A DNA stretch of 64,000 nucleotides from Chersky-840 sp963838775 (GCA_963838775.1 CAWISP010000041.1:1-64000), one strand, 5' to 3'. Positions 25,653 to 35,175 are shown, numbered from the stretch's first letter. Numbers and translations are program-made. The notes: generated by a model from the letters alone, not told the origin.

Positions 25653-26702
25653 TCAGCCCAGGAACACCCCGGCCACATCGCCGTAGAGCTCGAGGTCGAC
25701 GGTCTTGGACCGGGCGACGGCGTCGGCGATGGGGACTCGGACGATCTCGCCGGCCTGTAGCGCCACCATCATCCCGAAGGCCCCGTCGTGCACCGCGCCC
25801 ACCGCGGCGACACCGAAGCGCGTGGCGAGGACACGGTCGAAGGCCGACGGCGTGCCCCCGCGTTGGATGTGGCCCAGGATGGTGGTGCGGGCCTCGAAGC
25901 CCATTCGGTTCTCGATCTCCTGGGCGAGCCAGGTGCCGATCCCACCCAGGCGGGCGTGGCCGAATTGATCGAGCGGTGCCCCGGAGGTGGCGAGGCGCGC
26001 CGACTCGGCCTCGGGGCCCTCAGCCGGAACTGCACCCTCGGAGATCACCACAACCGACGAGAACTGGCCGCCTTGGTGACGGCGCTGCAGTCGTGCGCAC
26101 ACGTCGTCGACGACGAAGGGGACCTCGGGCACGAGGATTTCGGCCGCACCGCCGGCAATCCCGGCATGGGTGGCGATCCATCCCACGTGCCGACCCATGA
26201 CCTCGCACACGATGACGCGGTGATGGGACTCGGCTGTGGTGCGCAGGCGGTCGATGGCGTCGGTGGCGATCTGCACGGCGGTGTCGAAGCCGAACGTGAC
26301 CTCGGTTTCCGACAGGTCGTTGTCGATGGTCTTCGGGATACCGACCGCACGCACACCGTGGTCCCCGAGGCGCTGCGCCACCCCCAGGGTGTCCTCGCCC
26401 CCCACCGCCACCAGCGCGTCCACGGCCCGTGCCGCCAGGTTGGCTCGGACGCGATCGGGCCCGTCCTCGATCTTGAAGGGGTTGGTGCGCGACGTCCCGA
26501 GAATGGTCCCGCCCAGGGCCAGGATGTCACGGCACCGGGGTACGTCGAGGGGCACGTGCTCGTCGTCGAGGACCCCCTTCCACCCGTCGAGGTATCCGAC
26601 GACCTCGTCACCGTGACGAAGCACGGCGGTGAGCACCACGGCCCGGATGACGGCGTTGAGCCCGGGACAGTCGCCTCCGCCGTTGAGGATCCCGATACGC
26701 AT
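25653..26702 (-). CDS. phosphofructokinase, PPi-dependent-type active site
   Basis: Phosphorylates fructose-6-phosphate at C1. 349 residues with MRIGILNGGGDCPGLNAVIRA, GGTILGTSRTNPF, the phosphoryl-donor loop GGEDTLGVA, active-site PKTIDNDLSETEVTFGFDTA, MGRHVGWIA and the C-terminal LGHIQRGGTPSAFDR. Enzymes using ATP usually have Gly at the two donor positions (GGDGS, PGTIDND); Asp plus Lys, as here (GGED, PKTIDND), is the pattern of PPi-dependent enzymes such as the Amycolatopsis type, so a reversible PPi-PFK is predicted. It is the last gene behind treS and the maltokinase. Confidence 0.92.
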   Translation of the reverse strand: MRIGILNGGGDCPGLNAVIRAVVLTAVLRHGDEVVGYLDGWKGVLDDEHVPLDVPRCRDILALGGTILGTSRTNPFKIEDGPDRVRANLAARAVDALVAVGGEDTLGVAQRLGDHGVRAVGIPKTIDNDLSETEVTFGFDTAVQIATDAIDRLRTTAESHHRVIVCEVMGRHVGWIATHAGIAGGAAEILVPEVPFVVDDVCARLQRRHQGGQFSSVVVISEGAVPAEGPEAESARLATSGAPLDQFGHARLGGIGTWLAQEIENRMGFEARTTILGHIQRGGTPSAFDRVLATRFGVAAVGAVHDGAFGMMVALQAGEIVRVPIADAVARSKTVDLELYGDVAGVFLG

Positions 26703-26714
26703 GGGCGCGCCTGC

Positions 26715-28049
26715 TCAGTTCTCGCTCTGCCGGGCCTGATGCACCGCAGCCCGGACGAGCTCGAACGACGCCGTGAGGATGCGCAGTGCCTCGCGTCCGG
26801 GCGGAACGAGGCCGCTGATGCCGGGAACACCGAGATAACCGGCGAGAAATGCCCGGCGGTTACGCGCCACCCACGCATCGGCGAGCTCGGTCAGCCCGTC
26901 GCGGCCCGACGGGTCGCGCTCGTCGGCGGCGTTGGTGGCCACGTGCTCGAGGGACCACAGGAGGTCGGCCACGTCGGCCAGCGGGGAGCGGTACACCGGC
27001 CCGTCGTCGGGCCCGGGTACCACGCCCGCCGTCGACGTCGGGCGACCGCCCGGCGTGAAATCGACGACGTACCAACCCTGCTCGGTCCGGCACGTCCGGC
27101 CCAGATGGAAGTCCCCGTGGGTGCGGATCGCCTGCGACGGGACCTGCAGCCCACGCAGCTCGGCGAGAAGCTCCTCCACATCGGGCCGCTCCAGCACGTG
27201 CGGCGCCAGGGGGCGCAGCGTCTCCTCGATCCCCATCGCCCAGCTTCCGACGTCACCGGGGCGACGACCGAACGCCTTGTCGAGACCGAGATGCATGCGC
27301 GCCGACATGGTGCCGAGGCGGTGGGCTTCGGCTCCGAAGTCACCACCGGCGAGCTCGGGGAGCCCGCCCGAGGCGTACAGGTCCCGCACCGAGGTGAGAG
27401 CCAGCGCGTAGCCCGACGATGCGCCGGCGAGATACTCCTGGGCCACACCGAGGTCACGCCCGGACCTCCGCCATACCGCCAGTGGGGCGGCCAGGTGGTT
27501 GAAGCCGACGTCGTCGAGGGCGAGGAAGAGCTCGAGATCGGGGCGTGGCCCGTCGACGACCTCGTTGTAGACGGTGAAGGCGATGCGGTCCTCCATCGCC
27601 AGGGTGACCGAGCCTCTGTCTTCGCGCAGGTGACGCACGAGCGAGGCTTGGACCACCTCTCCCGACACGCGTTCGAGGAGCATGGCGGCCACCTCCGCGT
27701 CGCGCGTGGCGTCGAACACCACTGCCTCCCCTTCGTCCTCGTCGGCGAGCGAGCCGAGCACGGCGTCCTCACCGTCGGGGATGAATCGGATGTCCTCTCC
27801 CGGCGCGCGCAGGCCGAAGGGAACGTGCACGAACCGCCCACCGAACGCCGCCACCACGTCCACGATGCCGGGACGGCCGGGAGACACGATCTCGGCGTCG
27901 ACGACTTCGACCGCACCCCTGTCGCCGCCGTCGCCATTACCGGCGTCCTCCCAATCGGCCCGTCGCGCCGCATAGGTCAACACGAGGTCGGCGAGCGCGG
28001 CGCGCGCCGAGTCCGACACTCCGACCACGCCGGTCTCCGGCGCGTTCAT
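26715..28049 (-). CDS. maltokinase-like aminoglycoside-phosphotransferase-fold protein
   Basis: A 444-residue kinase-fold protein. Its C-terminal lobe has THGDFHLGRT and YVVDFTPGGRP, aligning with maltokinase HGDxHLGQ and DFEGEP; N-terminal part has the maltokinase cap features (DAEIVSPGRPGIVDVVAAF, FIPDGEDAVLGSL). It would convert the maltose from trehalose synthase to maltose-1-phosphate for GlgE. The catalytic Asp of HGD and metal Asp of DF are kept, but Gln in HLGQ is Arg and the Glu of DFE is Thr, so activity may differ. ATG at 28049 overlaps the treS stop (ATGA), which supports the pairing. Confidence 0.8.
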   Translation of the reverse strand: MNAPETGVVGVSDSARAALADLVLTYAARRADWEDAGNGDGGDRGAVEVVDAEIVSPGRPGIVDVVAAFGGRFVHVPFGLRAPGEDIRFIPDGEDAVLGSLADEDEGEAVVFDATRDAEVAAMLLERVSGEVVQASLVRHLREDRGSVTLAMEDRIAFTVYNEVVDGPRPDLELFLALDDVGFNHLAAPLAVWRRSGRDLGVAQEYLAGASSGYALALTSVRDLYASGGLPELAGGDFGAEAHRLGTMSARMHLGLDKAFGRRPGDVGSWAMGIEETLRPLAPHVLERPDVEELLAELRGLQVPSQAIRTHGDFHLGRTCRTEQGWYVVDFTPGGRPTSTAGVVPGPDDGPVYRSPLADVADLLWSLEHVATNAADERDPSGRDGLTELADAWVARNRRAFLAGYLGVPGISGLVPPGREALRILTASFELVRAAVHQARQSEN

Positions 28050-29914
28050 ACGAGGCCCCCGGTCCCGGCCGCGTCCGACCTCGCCTCGGGCCCTTCGGTG
28101 AGCTCGAACCAGTAGAAGCCGTAGGGCCCGAGCGTCACGCTGTAGGTGCCACTTCCCACGGGCGGGAACGGTATCCGCCCCAGGAGCTCGATGGGATTGC
28201 GGTTGGCCCAACGAGCCAGGTCAAGCTCCGCAGGCTGGGCAAACCTGCTCAGGTTGTGCACGCACAGCACGGGATTGTCGCTCACCTCGGTGCGCCCGGC
28301 CCCGCGCCGGGAGCGACCGGCCCGGCGGGGGCGTGCCGCCGGTTCCGATTGGGGCTGTGGGCTGCGCACGTAGGCGAGGATCGACGGGTTGGCGCAGGCC
28401 ACCAGATCGAAGGCGCCGGTCCCGAAGACCGGGAATTGCTTGCGGGTCTGGAGGATGTTGCGGAGCCAGTGGAGATGCGAGCTCGGATTGCGGCGATGGG
28501 CTTCGACATTGACGGCTTCGAACCCGTACACCGGGTCCATGAGCGGCGGCAGGTAGAGCTGGGCGAAGTCGGCGCGGCTGAACCCACCATTGCGGTCGGG
28601 GCTCCACTGCATCGGTGTGCGCACCGAGTCCCGGTCACCGAGATACACGTTGTCGCCCATGAGGATCTCGTCGCCGTAGTAGATGACAGGGCTGCCCGGC
28701 AACGAGAAGAGGACGGCGTGCAGGAGCTCGGCCAGACGGCGGTCCCCGTCGAGCAGCGGAGCGAGGCGGCGTCCGATCCCCATGTGCCGGCGCATGCGGG
28801 GGTCCTTCACGTACTCCGCCACCATGTAGTCGCGTTCCTCCTCGGTCACCTTCTCGAGGGTGAGCTCGTCATGGTTCCGGAGGAAGATGGCCCATTGGCA
28901 GTTGTCGGGGATCTCCGGCGTCTGGGTCAGGATCTCGGTGACGGGGAACCGCTGTTCGCGGCGCACCGCCATGAACAGGCGCGGCATGAGCGGGAAGTGG
29001 AAGCACATGTGGCACTCGTCGCCGTTGCCGAAGTAGTCGACGAGGTCGGCGGGCCACTGGTTGGCCTCGGCCAGCAGCACGCGGTGGGGATGCGCGGCGT
29101 CGACCTCCTTGCGGAGCTGGCGCAGCAGGGCGTGGGTCTCGGGGAGGTTCTCGCCGGTGGTGCCGTCGCGCTGGAACAGATAGGGCACGGCGTCGAGGCG
29201 GAACCCGTCGAGACCGAGGTCGAGCCAGAACCGCACCACGCCGAACATGGCTTCGACCACAGCGGGGTTCTCGTAATTGAGGTCGGGCTGGTGCGAGTAG
29301 AAACGGTGCCAGTAGTACTGCTGGCGGGTCGGGTCCCACGTCCAGTTCGACGTCTCCACGTCCACGAAGACGACGCGCGCCTCGGGCCAGCGATGGTCGT
29401 CGTCGTTCCAGGTGTACCAGTCCGCTTTGGGATTGTCCCGCGACGACCGCGACTCGGCGAACCAGGGGTGCTGATCGCTCGTGTGGTTCATCACGAGATC
29501 GGCGATCACCCTGATCCCGCGTCGATGTGCGTCGTCGAGGAATTCCACGAGGTCGTCGAGGTGTCCGAGTTCGGCGTGGACGGTGAAGAAATCGCTGATG
29601 TCATACCCGCCGTCGCGCATCGGCGACGGATAGAATGGCAGCAGCCACAGCGCATCGACACCCAGCCACTCGAGGTAGTCGAGCTTGGCCCGCAGGCCGG
29701 CCAGGTCGCCGATGCCGTCGTCGTTGGAGTCGAAGAACCCCCGCGTGAGCACCTCGTAGAACACACCCCGCCGGTACCAGTCGGCCTCACCCTTGGCCGG
29801 CAGTGCCGTGGGGCGGATCCCGGGCAGGCGGGCCCCCCCGGTGCGGCGCGCCGAGGAAGAAGCGCCTGCCGCCGGGCGGAGGCGCGATGTTCTGGCGGGA
29901 CGGGACACGGTCAC
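28046..29914 (-). CDS. treS: trehalose synthase (maltose-trehalose isomerase), GH13
   Basis: Interconverts maltose and trehalose. 622 residues with the GH13 barrel: WYRRGVFYEVLTRGFFDSNDDGIGD, DLVMNHTSDQHPWF, nucleophile in DGFRLDAVPYL, acid/base in LLAEANQWP, and the third carboxylate in FLRNHDELTLE. The TreS-specific PMQWSPDRNGGFS and EAVNVEAHRR segments are present, as is a C-terminal beta domain; an Arg/Pro-rich insert (RPRRAGRSRRGAGR) interrupts it. The first ~40 residues are non-conserved. Coupled to the maltokinase-like gene; no glgE or glgB is seen in the window. Confidence 0.94.
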   Translation of the reverse strand: MTVSRPARTSRLRPAAGASSSARRTGGARLPGIRPTALPAKGEADWYRRGVFYEVLTRGFFDSNDDGIGDLAGLRAKLDYLEWLGVDALWLLPFYPSPMRDGGYDISDFFTVHAELGHLDDLVEFLDDAHRRGIRVIADLVMNHTSDQHPWFAESRSSRDNPKADWYTWNDDDHRWPEARVVFVDVETSNWTWDPTRQQYYWHRFYSHQPDLNYENPAVVEAMFGVVRFWLDLGLDGFRLDAVPYLFQRDGTTGENLPETHALLRQLRKEVDAAHPHRVLLAEANQWPADLVDYFGNGDECHMCFHFPLMPRLFMAVRREQRFPVTEILTQTPEIPDNCQWAIFLRNHDELTLEKVTEEERDYMVAEYVKDPRMRRHMGIGRRLAPLLDGDRRLAELLHAVLFSLPGSPVIYYGDEILMGDNVYLGDRDSVRTPMQWSPDRNGGFSRADFAQLYLPPLMDPVYGFEAVNVEAHRRNPSSHLHWLRNILQTRKQFPVFGTGAFDLVACANPSILAYVRSPQPQSEPAARPRRAGRSRRGAGRTEVSDNPVLCVHNLSRFAQPAELDLARWANRNPIELLGRIPFPPVGSGTYSVTLGPYGFYWFELTEGPEARSDAAGTGGLV

Positions 29915-29927
29915 GGCGCGAAGGTCC

Positions 29928-30734
29928 TCAACGCCCGACGAACCGGGCCCGACCGGGGCCGTGCTCGAGGAACGACGTCACACCCAGCCCGGCGTCCTCG
30001 GTGTGCGACACTTCCACGAAGGCGTCGACCTCAAGCTCGAGCGCGTCCGCCAGCGACACGTCGATGCCTTCGTCGATGACACGCTTGGCCGCGGCCAGGG
30101 CCTGTAGCGGGCCCGCTGCGAACGCGGCTGCCAACGACACCGCCTCGTCCAGCACGTCGTCGCGCGGCACCACACGGTCCGCCAGCCCGATGCGCAGCGC
30201 CTCGTCGGCGGTGACGTGGCGCCCGGTGTAGATGAGATCCTTGGCCCGGCTCACGCCGACGAGACGCGGGAGCCGCTGCGTGGCACCACCACCGGGGACG
30301 ATGCCGAGAAGGATCTCGGGTTGACCAAGACGGGCGTCCTCGGCGACGACGCGCAGGTCGCACGCCAGCGCGAGCTCGAGGCCGCCTCCGAGCGCGTAGC
30401 CGGTGATGGCCGCGATGGTGACGCGCGGCAACGCGCCCAGGGCAGCCGTCACGGCGTGGAAGGCGGCCGCGATGCGTGTTGCCGCGTCCGGCTCGCGGAA
30501 CTCGCCGACGTCGGCTCCTGCCGCGAAGAGGCGCGGGCCACCCCACAGGACCACCGCGCCCGGTGGATCCGCAGCCAGTTCGGCGACCACGTCGTGCAGG
30601 CACCCGAGGAACGCCACCGACAGCGCATTCATCTTGGGACGCTCGAGCGTGACGAGCGCCACACCGTCGTGGCGCCGGTCGAGGGCGACCACACCCACCT
30701 CCGATGCCGGCGACGGGTGACCGGAGGCGACCAT
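29928..30734 (-). CDS. enoyl-CoA hydratase/isomerase family protein
   Basis: A 268-residue crotonase. The oxyanion-hole segments are FAAGADVGEF and GYALGGGLELALACDLRV; one catalytic Glu position is kept in GQPEILLGIVPGGGATQRLPRLVG. The YTGRHVTADEALRIGLADRVVP block is standard. It likely hydrates an enoyl-CoA in fatty-acid or amino-acid breakdown; exact substrate unknown. It ends 13 bases before treS and reads in the same direction, though no functional link is apparent. ATG at 30734. Confidence 0.9.
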   Translation of the reverse strand: MVASGHPSPASEVGVVALDRRHDGVALVTLERPKMNALSVAFLGCLHDVVAELAADPPGAVVLWGGPRLFAAGADVGEFREPDAATRIAAAFHAVTAALGALPRVTIAAITGYALGGGLELALACDLRVVAEDARLGQPEILLGIVPGGGATQRLPRLVGVSRAKDLIYTGRHVTADEALRIGLADRVVPRDDVLDEAVSLAAAFAAGPLQALAAAKRVIDEGIDVSLADALELEVDAFVEVSHTEDAGLGVTSFLEHGPGRARFVGR

Positions 30735-30937
30735 GCGCGCACCGTACCCGACGGTGCCCGCGGCGTCGCGCCATCGCGGATCAGAGGCGCAGCGGCCGGT
30801 GCGGCGGGGCGCTCCGCCATCGAGACGGGGCTCCCGGGGACAAGACGGAGGGGGTGGGAGCGGGTACCACGGGACGCCGGTGAGTGGGATACCAGTCGGT
30901 GGTGGGGGAGAACCGGTGGGGGTGGGCGACCCGGGCC

Positions 30938-31994
30938 TCAGTCGCCGGCCCGGGCGCCGTACACCGCACGGAGCAGCCGGTCGGCGGCGTCATAGGGATC
31001 GAGGCTGTGCTCGGCGACGGCCCGGGTGAGCCCGACGAATTCGCCGTCGGTCCTCAGCCGGTCGACCTCGCTCTGGATGCGCGCCGCCACCACGATCCGG
31101 AACTCGCGCTCGAGGCGGGCGGCGCGTCGGCGCTCGAGCGCGCCACTTTCCTCGAGATGCTGCTCATGACGCGCCATCTCCGCCCACAGCGCGTCCACCC
31201 CGTCGCCGGTGGTGGCCGATGTCTCGAGCACGGGAGGGCGCCAGTCGCCGGGCGTGGTCAGGTCGAGCATCTGCTCGAGGTCGCGCCGCGTCTCTTTCGC
31301 CCCGGGCCGGTCGGCCTTGTTGATGACGAAGATGTCCGCCGTCTCGAGGAGCCCGGCCTTGTTGGCCTGGACGGCGTCTCCCCACTTGGGGTTGAGGACC
31401 ACGATCGTGGTGTCGGTGGCCCCGGCCACCTCGACCTCGACCTGCCCGACGCCGACGGTCTCGATCAGCACGAGCGGAAAGCCCGACGCCGCCAGGACGC
31501 GGATGGCCTCGGGGACGGCGACGGCCAATCCGCCGAGGTGGCCGCGCGACGCCATCGAGCGGATGAAGACGCCGGCGTCGAGGGCGTGGTCCTGCATCCT
31601 CACCCGGTCACCGAGGATGGCGCCGCCGGTGAACGGCGAGGACGGGTCCACGGCCAGGATGCCGAGCTGGGCCACACCCGCGGCGCGCGCCGGTGGCGAT
31701 GAGACGGTCGACGAGCGTGGACTTGCCCGCCCCGGGAGGACCGGTGATGCCGACGGAGCGTGCCTCACACCCGCTTCGGTACACCAGGGTGGCCGCGGCC
31801 TGGCTCGGGGCGCCACCGTTCTCGACCTGGGTCAACAGGCGGGCGAGCGCCACCCGGTCGCCCTGCGACGCCGCGTCGAGCAGCACGGCCGGGTCGGTGG
31901 ACCGGTCGTGGCGGGCACCGGGCCGTGACCCGGTGGAGTCGGTCCCGGAGCCCGATGGCGACGAGCCCGATGAAGACGACATGGCAGGGGTCAT
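30938..31994 (-). CDS. meaB: MeaB/ArgK-type GTPase, mutase chaperone (frameshift near 31690)
   Basis: G3E GTPase that loads and protects the adenosylcobalamin cofactor of acyl-CoA mutases. P-loop GITGPPGAGKSTLVDRL, switch-region LAVDPSSPFTGGAILGDRVRM, ETVGVGQVEVEVAGATDT and NKADRPGAKETRRDLEQML are all present, but the P-loop part and the rest lie in different frames. Dropping one base near 31690 joins LIAT to ARAAGVAQLGILAVDP with normal spacing, about 351 residues in all. The N-terminus is Ser-rich and could start at 31994 or 31982. Its mutase partner lies three genes upstream at 33335-35020, beyond murA. Confidence 0.87.
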
Positions 31995-32030
31995 GACAGT
32001 GGCACGGAGCGTAGGCGGGACGGACCGGGA

Positions 32031-33320
32031 TCAGGCGCGGGTCACGTCCGCACCCAGCGAGCGGAGCGTGGCGGGGAGATCCTCGTAGCCCCGGTCGATG
32101 TGCTGGGCGTCCGACACCACGGTCTCGCCCTCGGCCATCATCCCGGCCAGGACGAGCGCGGCGCCCGCACGCAGGTCCGGCGCCCGCACGGGAGCCCCCG
32201 ACAGTCGCCGCACCCCGCGCACCACGGCATGGTGGCCCTCGGTCCGGATGTCCGCACCCATGCGCCGTAGCTCGTCGACGTAGCGGAAACGCCCCGAGAA
32301 GAGGTTCTCGGTGACGATCCCCACCCCGTCGGCGACGCTCAACATCGTGACCAGGAAGGGCTTGTAGTCGGTGGCCACACCCGGGTACGGCAGGGTGGCC
32401 ACGTCCACGCTGTGGAGCCGGTCGCTCGACGCCGCCCGCATGCCCTCGGGGCCCTGGGTCACGGTCACACCGATCTCGCCCATCTTGCGCAGGACCATGT
32501 CCATGTGGTCGGGACGACCGTCCTCGATGACGATCTCCCCGCCCGCCATGGCCACCGCCGACAACAAGGTGGCCGCCACGACCCGGTCGGGGATGACGCG
32601 ATGGGGCTGCGGTGCCGGATGCAGCTCTTCGACGCCGTCGACCTCGATGTGCGAGGTCCCCGCCCCCCGGATCTGGGCTCCCATGTGGCTCAGGAAATCG
32701 GCGAGGTCCGACACCTCGGGCTCGCGTGCGGCGTTCTCGATGACCGTGGTCCCCTTGGCCAGCACGGCCGCCATGAGCACGTTGTCGGTGGCGGTGTGGC
32801 TCGGGTACTCGAAGACGATCCGTTGCCCGACCAGGCGGCCGTCGGAGCCTCCGGGAACGCGGCCCTCGATGTTGCCGTGCACGGTCTCGAACACCGCGCC
32901 CAGTGTCGACAGGCCGTGGAGGTGGATGTCGATGGGGCGGTTCCCGAAGTCGTCGCCGCCCGGGAGCGACACGCTGGCCCGTCCCGTGCGTGCCAGAAGG
33001 GGCCCGAGCACGACCACTGAGGCGCGCATCTTCTCCACGAGCTCGTAGGGCGCCTCGGGCACGAGCGTCGCCGGCGTGTCGATCACGAGGTCACCGGGGC
33101 CGCCGTCGAGCATGTCAGGAGCGCGCTCGACCTGTGCGCCGATGGCCTCGAGGACCTCGGCCATGATCTCGACGTCCACGATGCGCGGCACGCCGGCGAG
33201 CACGTGCCGGCCCGGAGCCACCAGGCACGCCGCCATCAGCTTGAGCGCGGAGTTCTTGGCGCCGCCGGCGCACACCGTCCCGTGCAGGGGCCCCCCGGGG
33301 CGCACGACGAAGCGGGCCAT
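32031..33320 (-). CDS. murA: UDP-GlcNAc 1-carboxyvinyltransferase with Asp in place of active Cys
   Basis: First committed step of peptidoglycan synthesis: enolpyruvyl transfer from PEP to UDP-GlcNAc. 429 residues: GGAKNSALKLMAACL holds the Lys/Asn of the active site, LVEKMRASVVVLGPLLAR, and the final RGYEDLPATLRSLGAD. The flexible loop reads LPGGDDFGNRPID, where most MurA enzymes have LPGGC; the catalytic Cys is thus Asp. The same change in mycobacteria gives intrinsic fosfomycin resistance, which I infer here. In mycobacteria murA also sits just past the ATP synthase operon. Confidence 0.95.
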   Translation of the reverse strand: MARFVVRPGGPLHGTVCAGGAKNSALKLMAACLVAPGRHVLAGVPRIVDVEIMAEVLEAIGAQVERAPDMLDGGPGDLVIDTPATLVPEAPYELVEKMRASVVVLGPLLARTGRASVSLPGGDDFGNRPIDIHLHGLSTLGAVFETVHGNIEGRVPGGSDGRLVGQRIVFEYPSHTATDNVLMAAVLAKGTTVIENAAREPEVSDLADFLSHMGAQIRGAGTSHIEVDGVEELHPAPQPHRVIPDRVVAATLLSAVAMAGGEIVIEDGRPDHMDMVLRKMGEIGVTVTQGPEGMRAASSDRLHSVDVATLPYPGVATDYKPFLVTMLSVADGVGIVTENLFSGRFRYVDELRRMGADIRTEGHHAVVRGVRRLSGAPVRAPDLRAGAALVLAGMMAEGETVVSDAQHIDRGYEDLPATLRSLGADVTRA

Positions 33321-33334
33321 CGGTCCCGACCTGA

Positions 33335-35020
33335 TCAGACGACCGGGTTCTCGGCCCAGTGACCGAAGACCGACCCCAGGGCTCCCACGATCTCGCCCAC
33401 CGTGGCATAGGCCCGCACGGCGTCGAGGATGGCGGGCATGAGGTTCACCTCGGCGACCGCTGCGTCGGCCGCCACCGCGGCCAGCTTGGCATCGACCTGC
33501 CGCTGGTCGCGTCGTTGGCGCACCGCCGCCAGCCGCTTGCGTTGGGCTTCATCCACCTCGGGACCGATGTGCAGCGTCGGAGGGGCGGGCTCCTCGCTCC
33601 CTTCGGTGAAGGCGTTGACCCCCACCACGACCCGCCGACCGGTGGCCACCTTGCGCTGGAACACGTAGGCGGCATCGGCGATCTCGCCCTGGAACCAGTT
33701 GTTCTCGATGCCGTGCAGGACACCTTCGAGCATCGAGCCCTCGCCCCACTCGTCCAACCGGGCGAAGACGGCCTCGGCCTGGCGTTCGATCTCGTCGGTG
33801 AGCGATTCCACGAACCACGAGCCACCGAGGGGGTCCGACACGTTGGTGACCCCGGTCTCGTGGGCGATGACCTGTTGCGTGCGCAGGGCGATGCGGGCCG
33901 CCTTCTCGGTGGGGAGCGCCAGGACCTCGTCCATCGAATTGGTATGCAGGCTCTGGGTCCCACCCAGCACACCCGCCAGGGCCTCGATGGCGGTGCGGAC
34001 AATGTTGACCTCGGGCTGCTGGGCCGTCAGCGACACCCCCGCCGTCTGGGTGTGGAACCGCAGCTGCAACGACCGCGACGACGTCGCCCGATACCGGTTG
34101 GCCATCCAGCGCGCCCAGATGCGGCGGGCGGCGCGGAACTTGGCGATCTCCTCGAAGAAGTCGAGATGCGCGTTGAAGAAGAAGCTCAGCCGGGGCGCGA
34201 ACTCGTCGACGGGCAGACCGGCCGCCATCACGGCCTCGACGTACGCGAACCCGTTGGCGAGGGTGAAGGCCAGCTCCTGCGCGGCCGTGGAGCCGGCCTC
34301 GCGGATGTGGTAGCCCGACACCGACACGGGGTGGAACCTGGGCATCTCCGCCGCGCAGAAGCGGACCACGTCGACGACGAGCCGCATCGACGGTCGGGGC
34401 GGGAAGATGTACTCCTTCTGGGCCTGGTACTCCTTCAGGATGTCGTTCTGCAGCGTCCCCCCGAGCTGGTGCCGGGCCACGCCCGCCCGCTCGGCGGCCG
34501 CCACGTACATCGCCATGAGGATCGGAGCGGGCGAGTTGATCGTCATCGACGTTGTCACCGATCCCAGGTCGATCCCGGCGAAGAGGTCCTCGGCGTCGGC
34601 CAGGGTGTCGACGGCGACGCCGCAGCGTCCCACCTCACCCTCCGTGAGGGGATCGTCGGAGTCTCGGCCCATGAGCGTGGGGAGGTCGAACGCCACCGAC
34701 AACCCACCGCTGCCCGCCCGCAGGAGCTCGCGGAAGCGCACGTTGGTGTCCTCGGCGGTGCCGAATCCCGCGAACAGGCGCATCGTCCAGAGCTTCGAGC
34801 GGTACATCGACGCGTACGGGCCCCGGGTATACGGAGGACGGCCGGGCCAGCCCAGGCGCTCGGCGACCTGGTCCTCGGGCCAATCAGCGGGGCCGTAGAC
34901 GGGCTCGAGGCCGATGCCCGACATGGTCTCGAAGTCGACGTCCTGCAGGGTCGACGAGTCGTAGGCCTCCTGCCACCGCGTCCGGCCCTCGTCGAGGCCC
35001 TCGTGAGGCGGGCTGTCCAT
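33335..35020 (-). CDS. B12-dependent acyl-CoA mutase, large subunit
   Basis: A 561-residue catalytic (TIM-barrel) subunit of the methylmalonyl-CoA mutase family, lacking the C-terminal cobalamin domain, so a separate small subunit must exist outside the window. Conserved blocks: TRGPYASMYRSKLWTMRLFAGFG, GLSVAFDLPTLMGRDSDDP, GGTLQNDILKEYQAQKEYIFPP, SVSGYHIREAGSTAAQEL. Two substrate positions differ from methylmalonyl-CoA mutase: Tyr is Phe (RLFAGFG) and the carboxylate-binding Arg is Gln (YQAQKEY). This Phe/Gln pair is that of isobutyryl-CoA mutase, predicting a monocarboxylic acyl-CoA substrate. ATG at 35020; meaB lies nearby. Confidence 0.9.
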   Translation of the reverse strand: MDSPPHEGLDEGRTRWQEAYDSSTLQDVDFETMSGIGLEPVYGPADWPEDQVAERLGWPGRPPYTRGPYASMYRSKLWTMRLFAGFGTAEDTNVRFRELLRAGSGGLSVAFDLPTLMGRDSDDPLTEGEVGRCGVAVDTLADAEDLFAGIDLGSVTTSMTINSPAPILMAMYVAAAERAGVARHQLGGTLQNDILKEYQAQKEYIFPPRPSMRLVVDVVRFCAAEMPRFHPVSVSGYHIREAGSTAAQELAFTLANGFAYVEAVMAAGLPVDEFAPRLSFFFNAHLDFFEEIAKFRAARRIWARWMANRYRATSSRSLQLRFHTQTAGVSLTAQQPEVNIVRTAIEALAGVLGGTQSLHTNSMDEVLALPTEKAARIALRTQQVIAHETGVTNVSDPLGGSWFVESLTDEIERQAEAVFARLDEWGEGSMLEGVLHGIENNWFQGEIADAAYVFQRKVATGRRVVVGVNAFTEGSEEPAPPTLHIGPEVDEAQRKRLAAVRQRRDQRQVDAKLAAVAADAAVAEVNLMPAILDAVRAYATVGEIVGALGSVFGHWAENPVV

Positions 35021-35175
35021 GGCCTCCAGCCTAACGGGCGCCCTCCGGCATTCTCGGATTGTGACGGTCCACACCCCGGTACCGGCGGCCCAGCCGGCGC
35101 CACACGACGGCCGCATCTCGGGGTCGGAACCGGACGTGGGCCGCCGCTGCGGACGGAGCGCGTTAGGGTCGGGAC

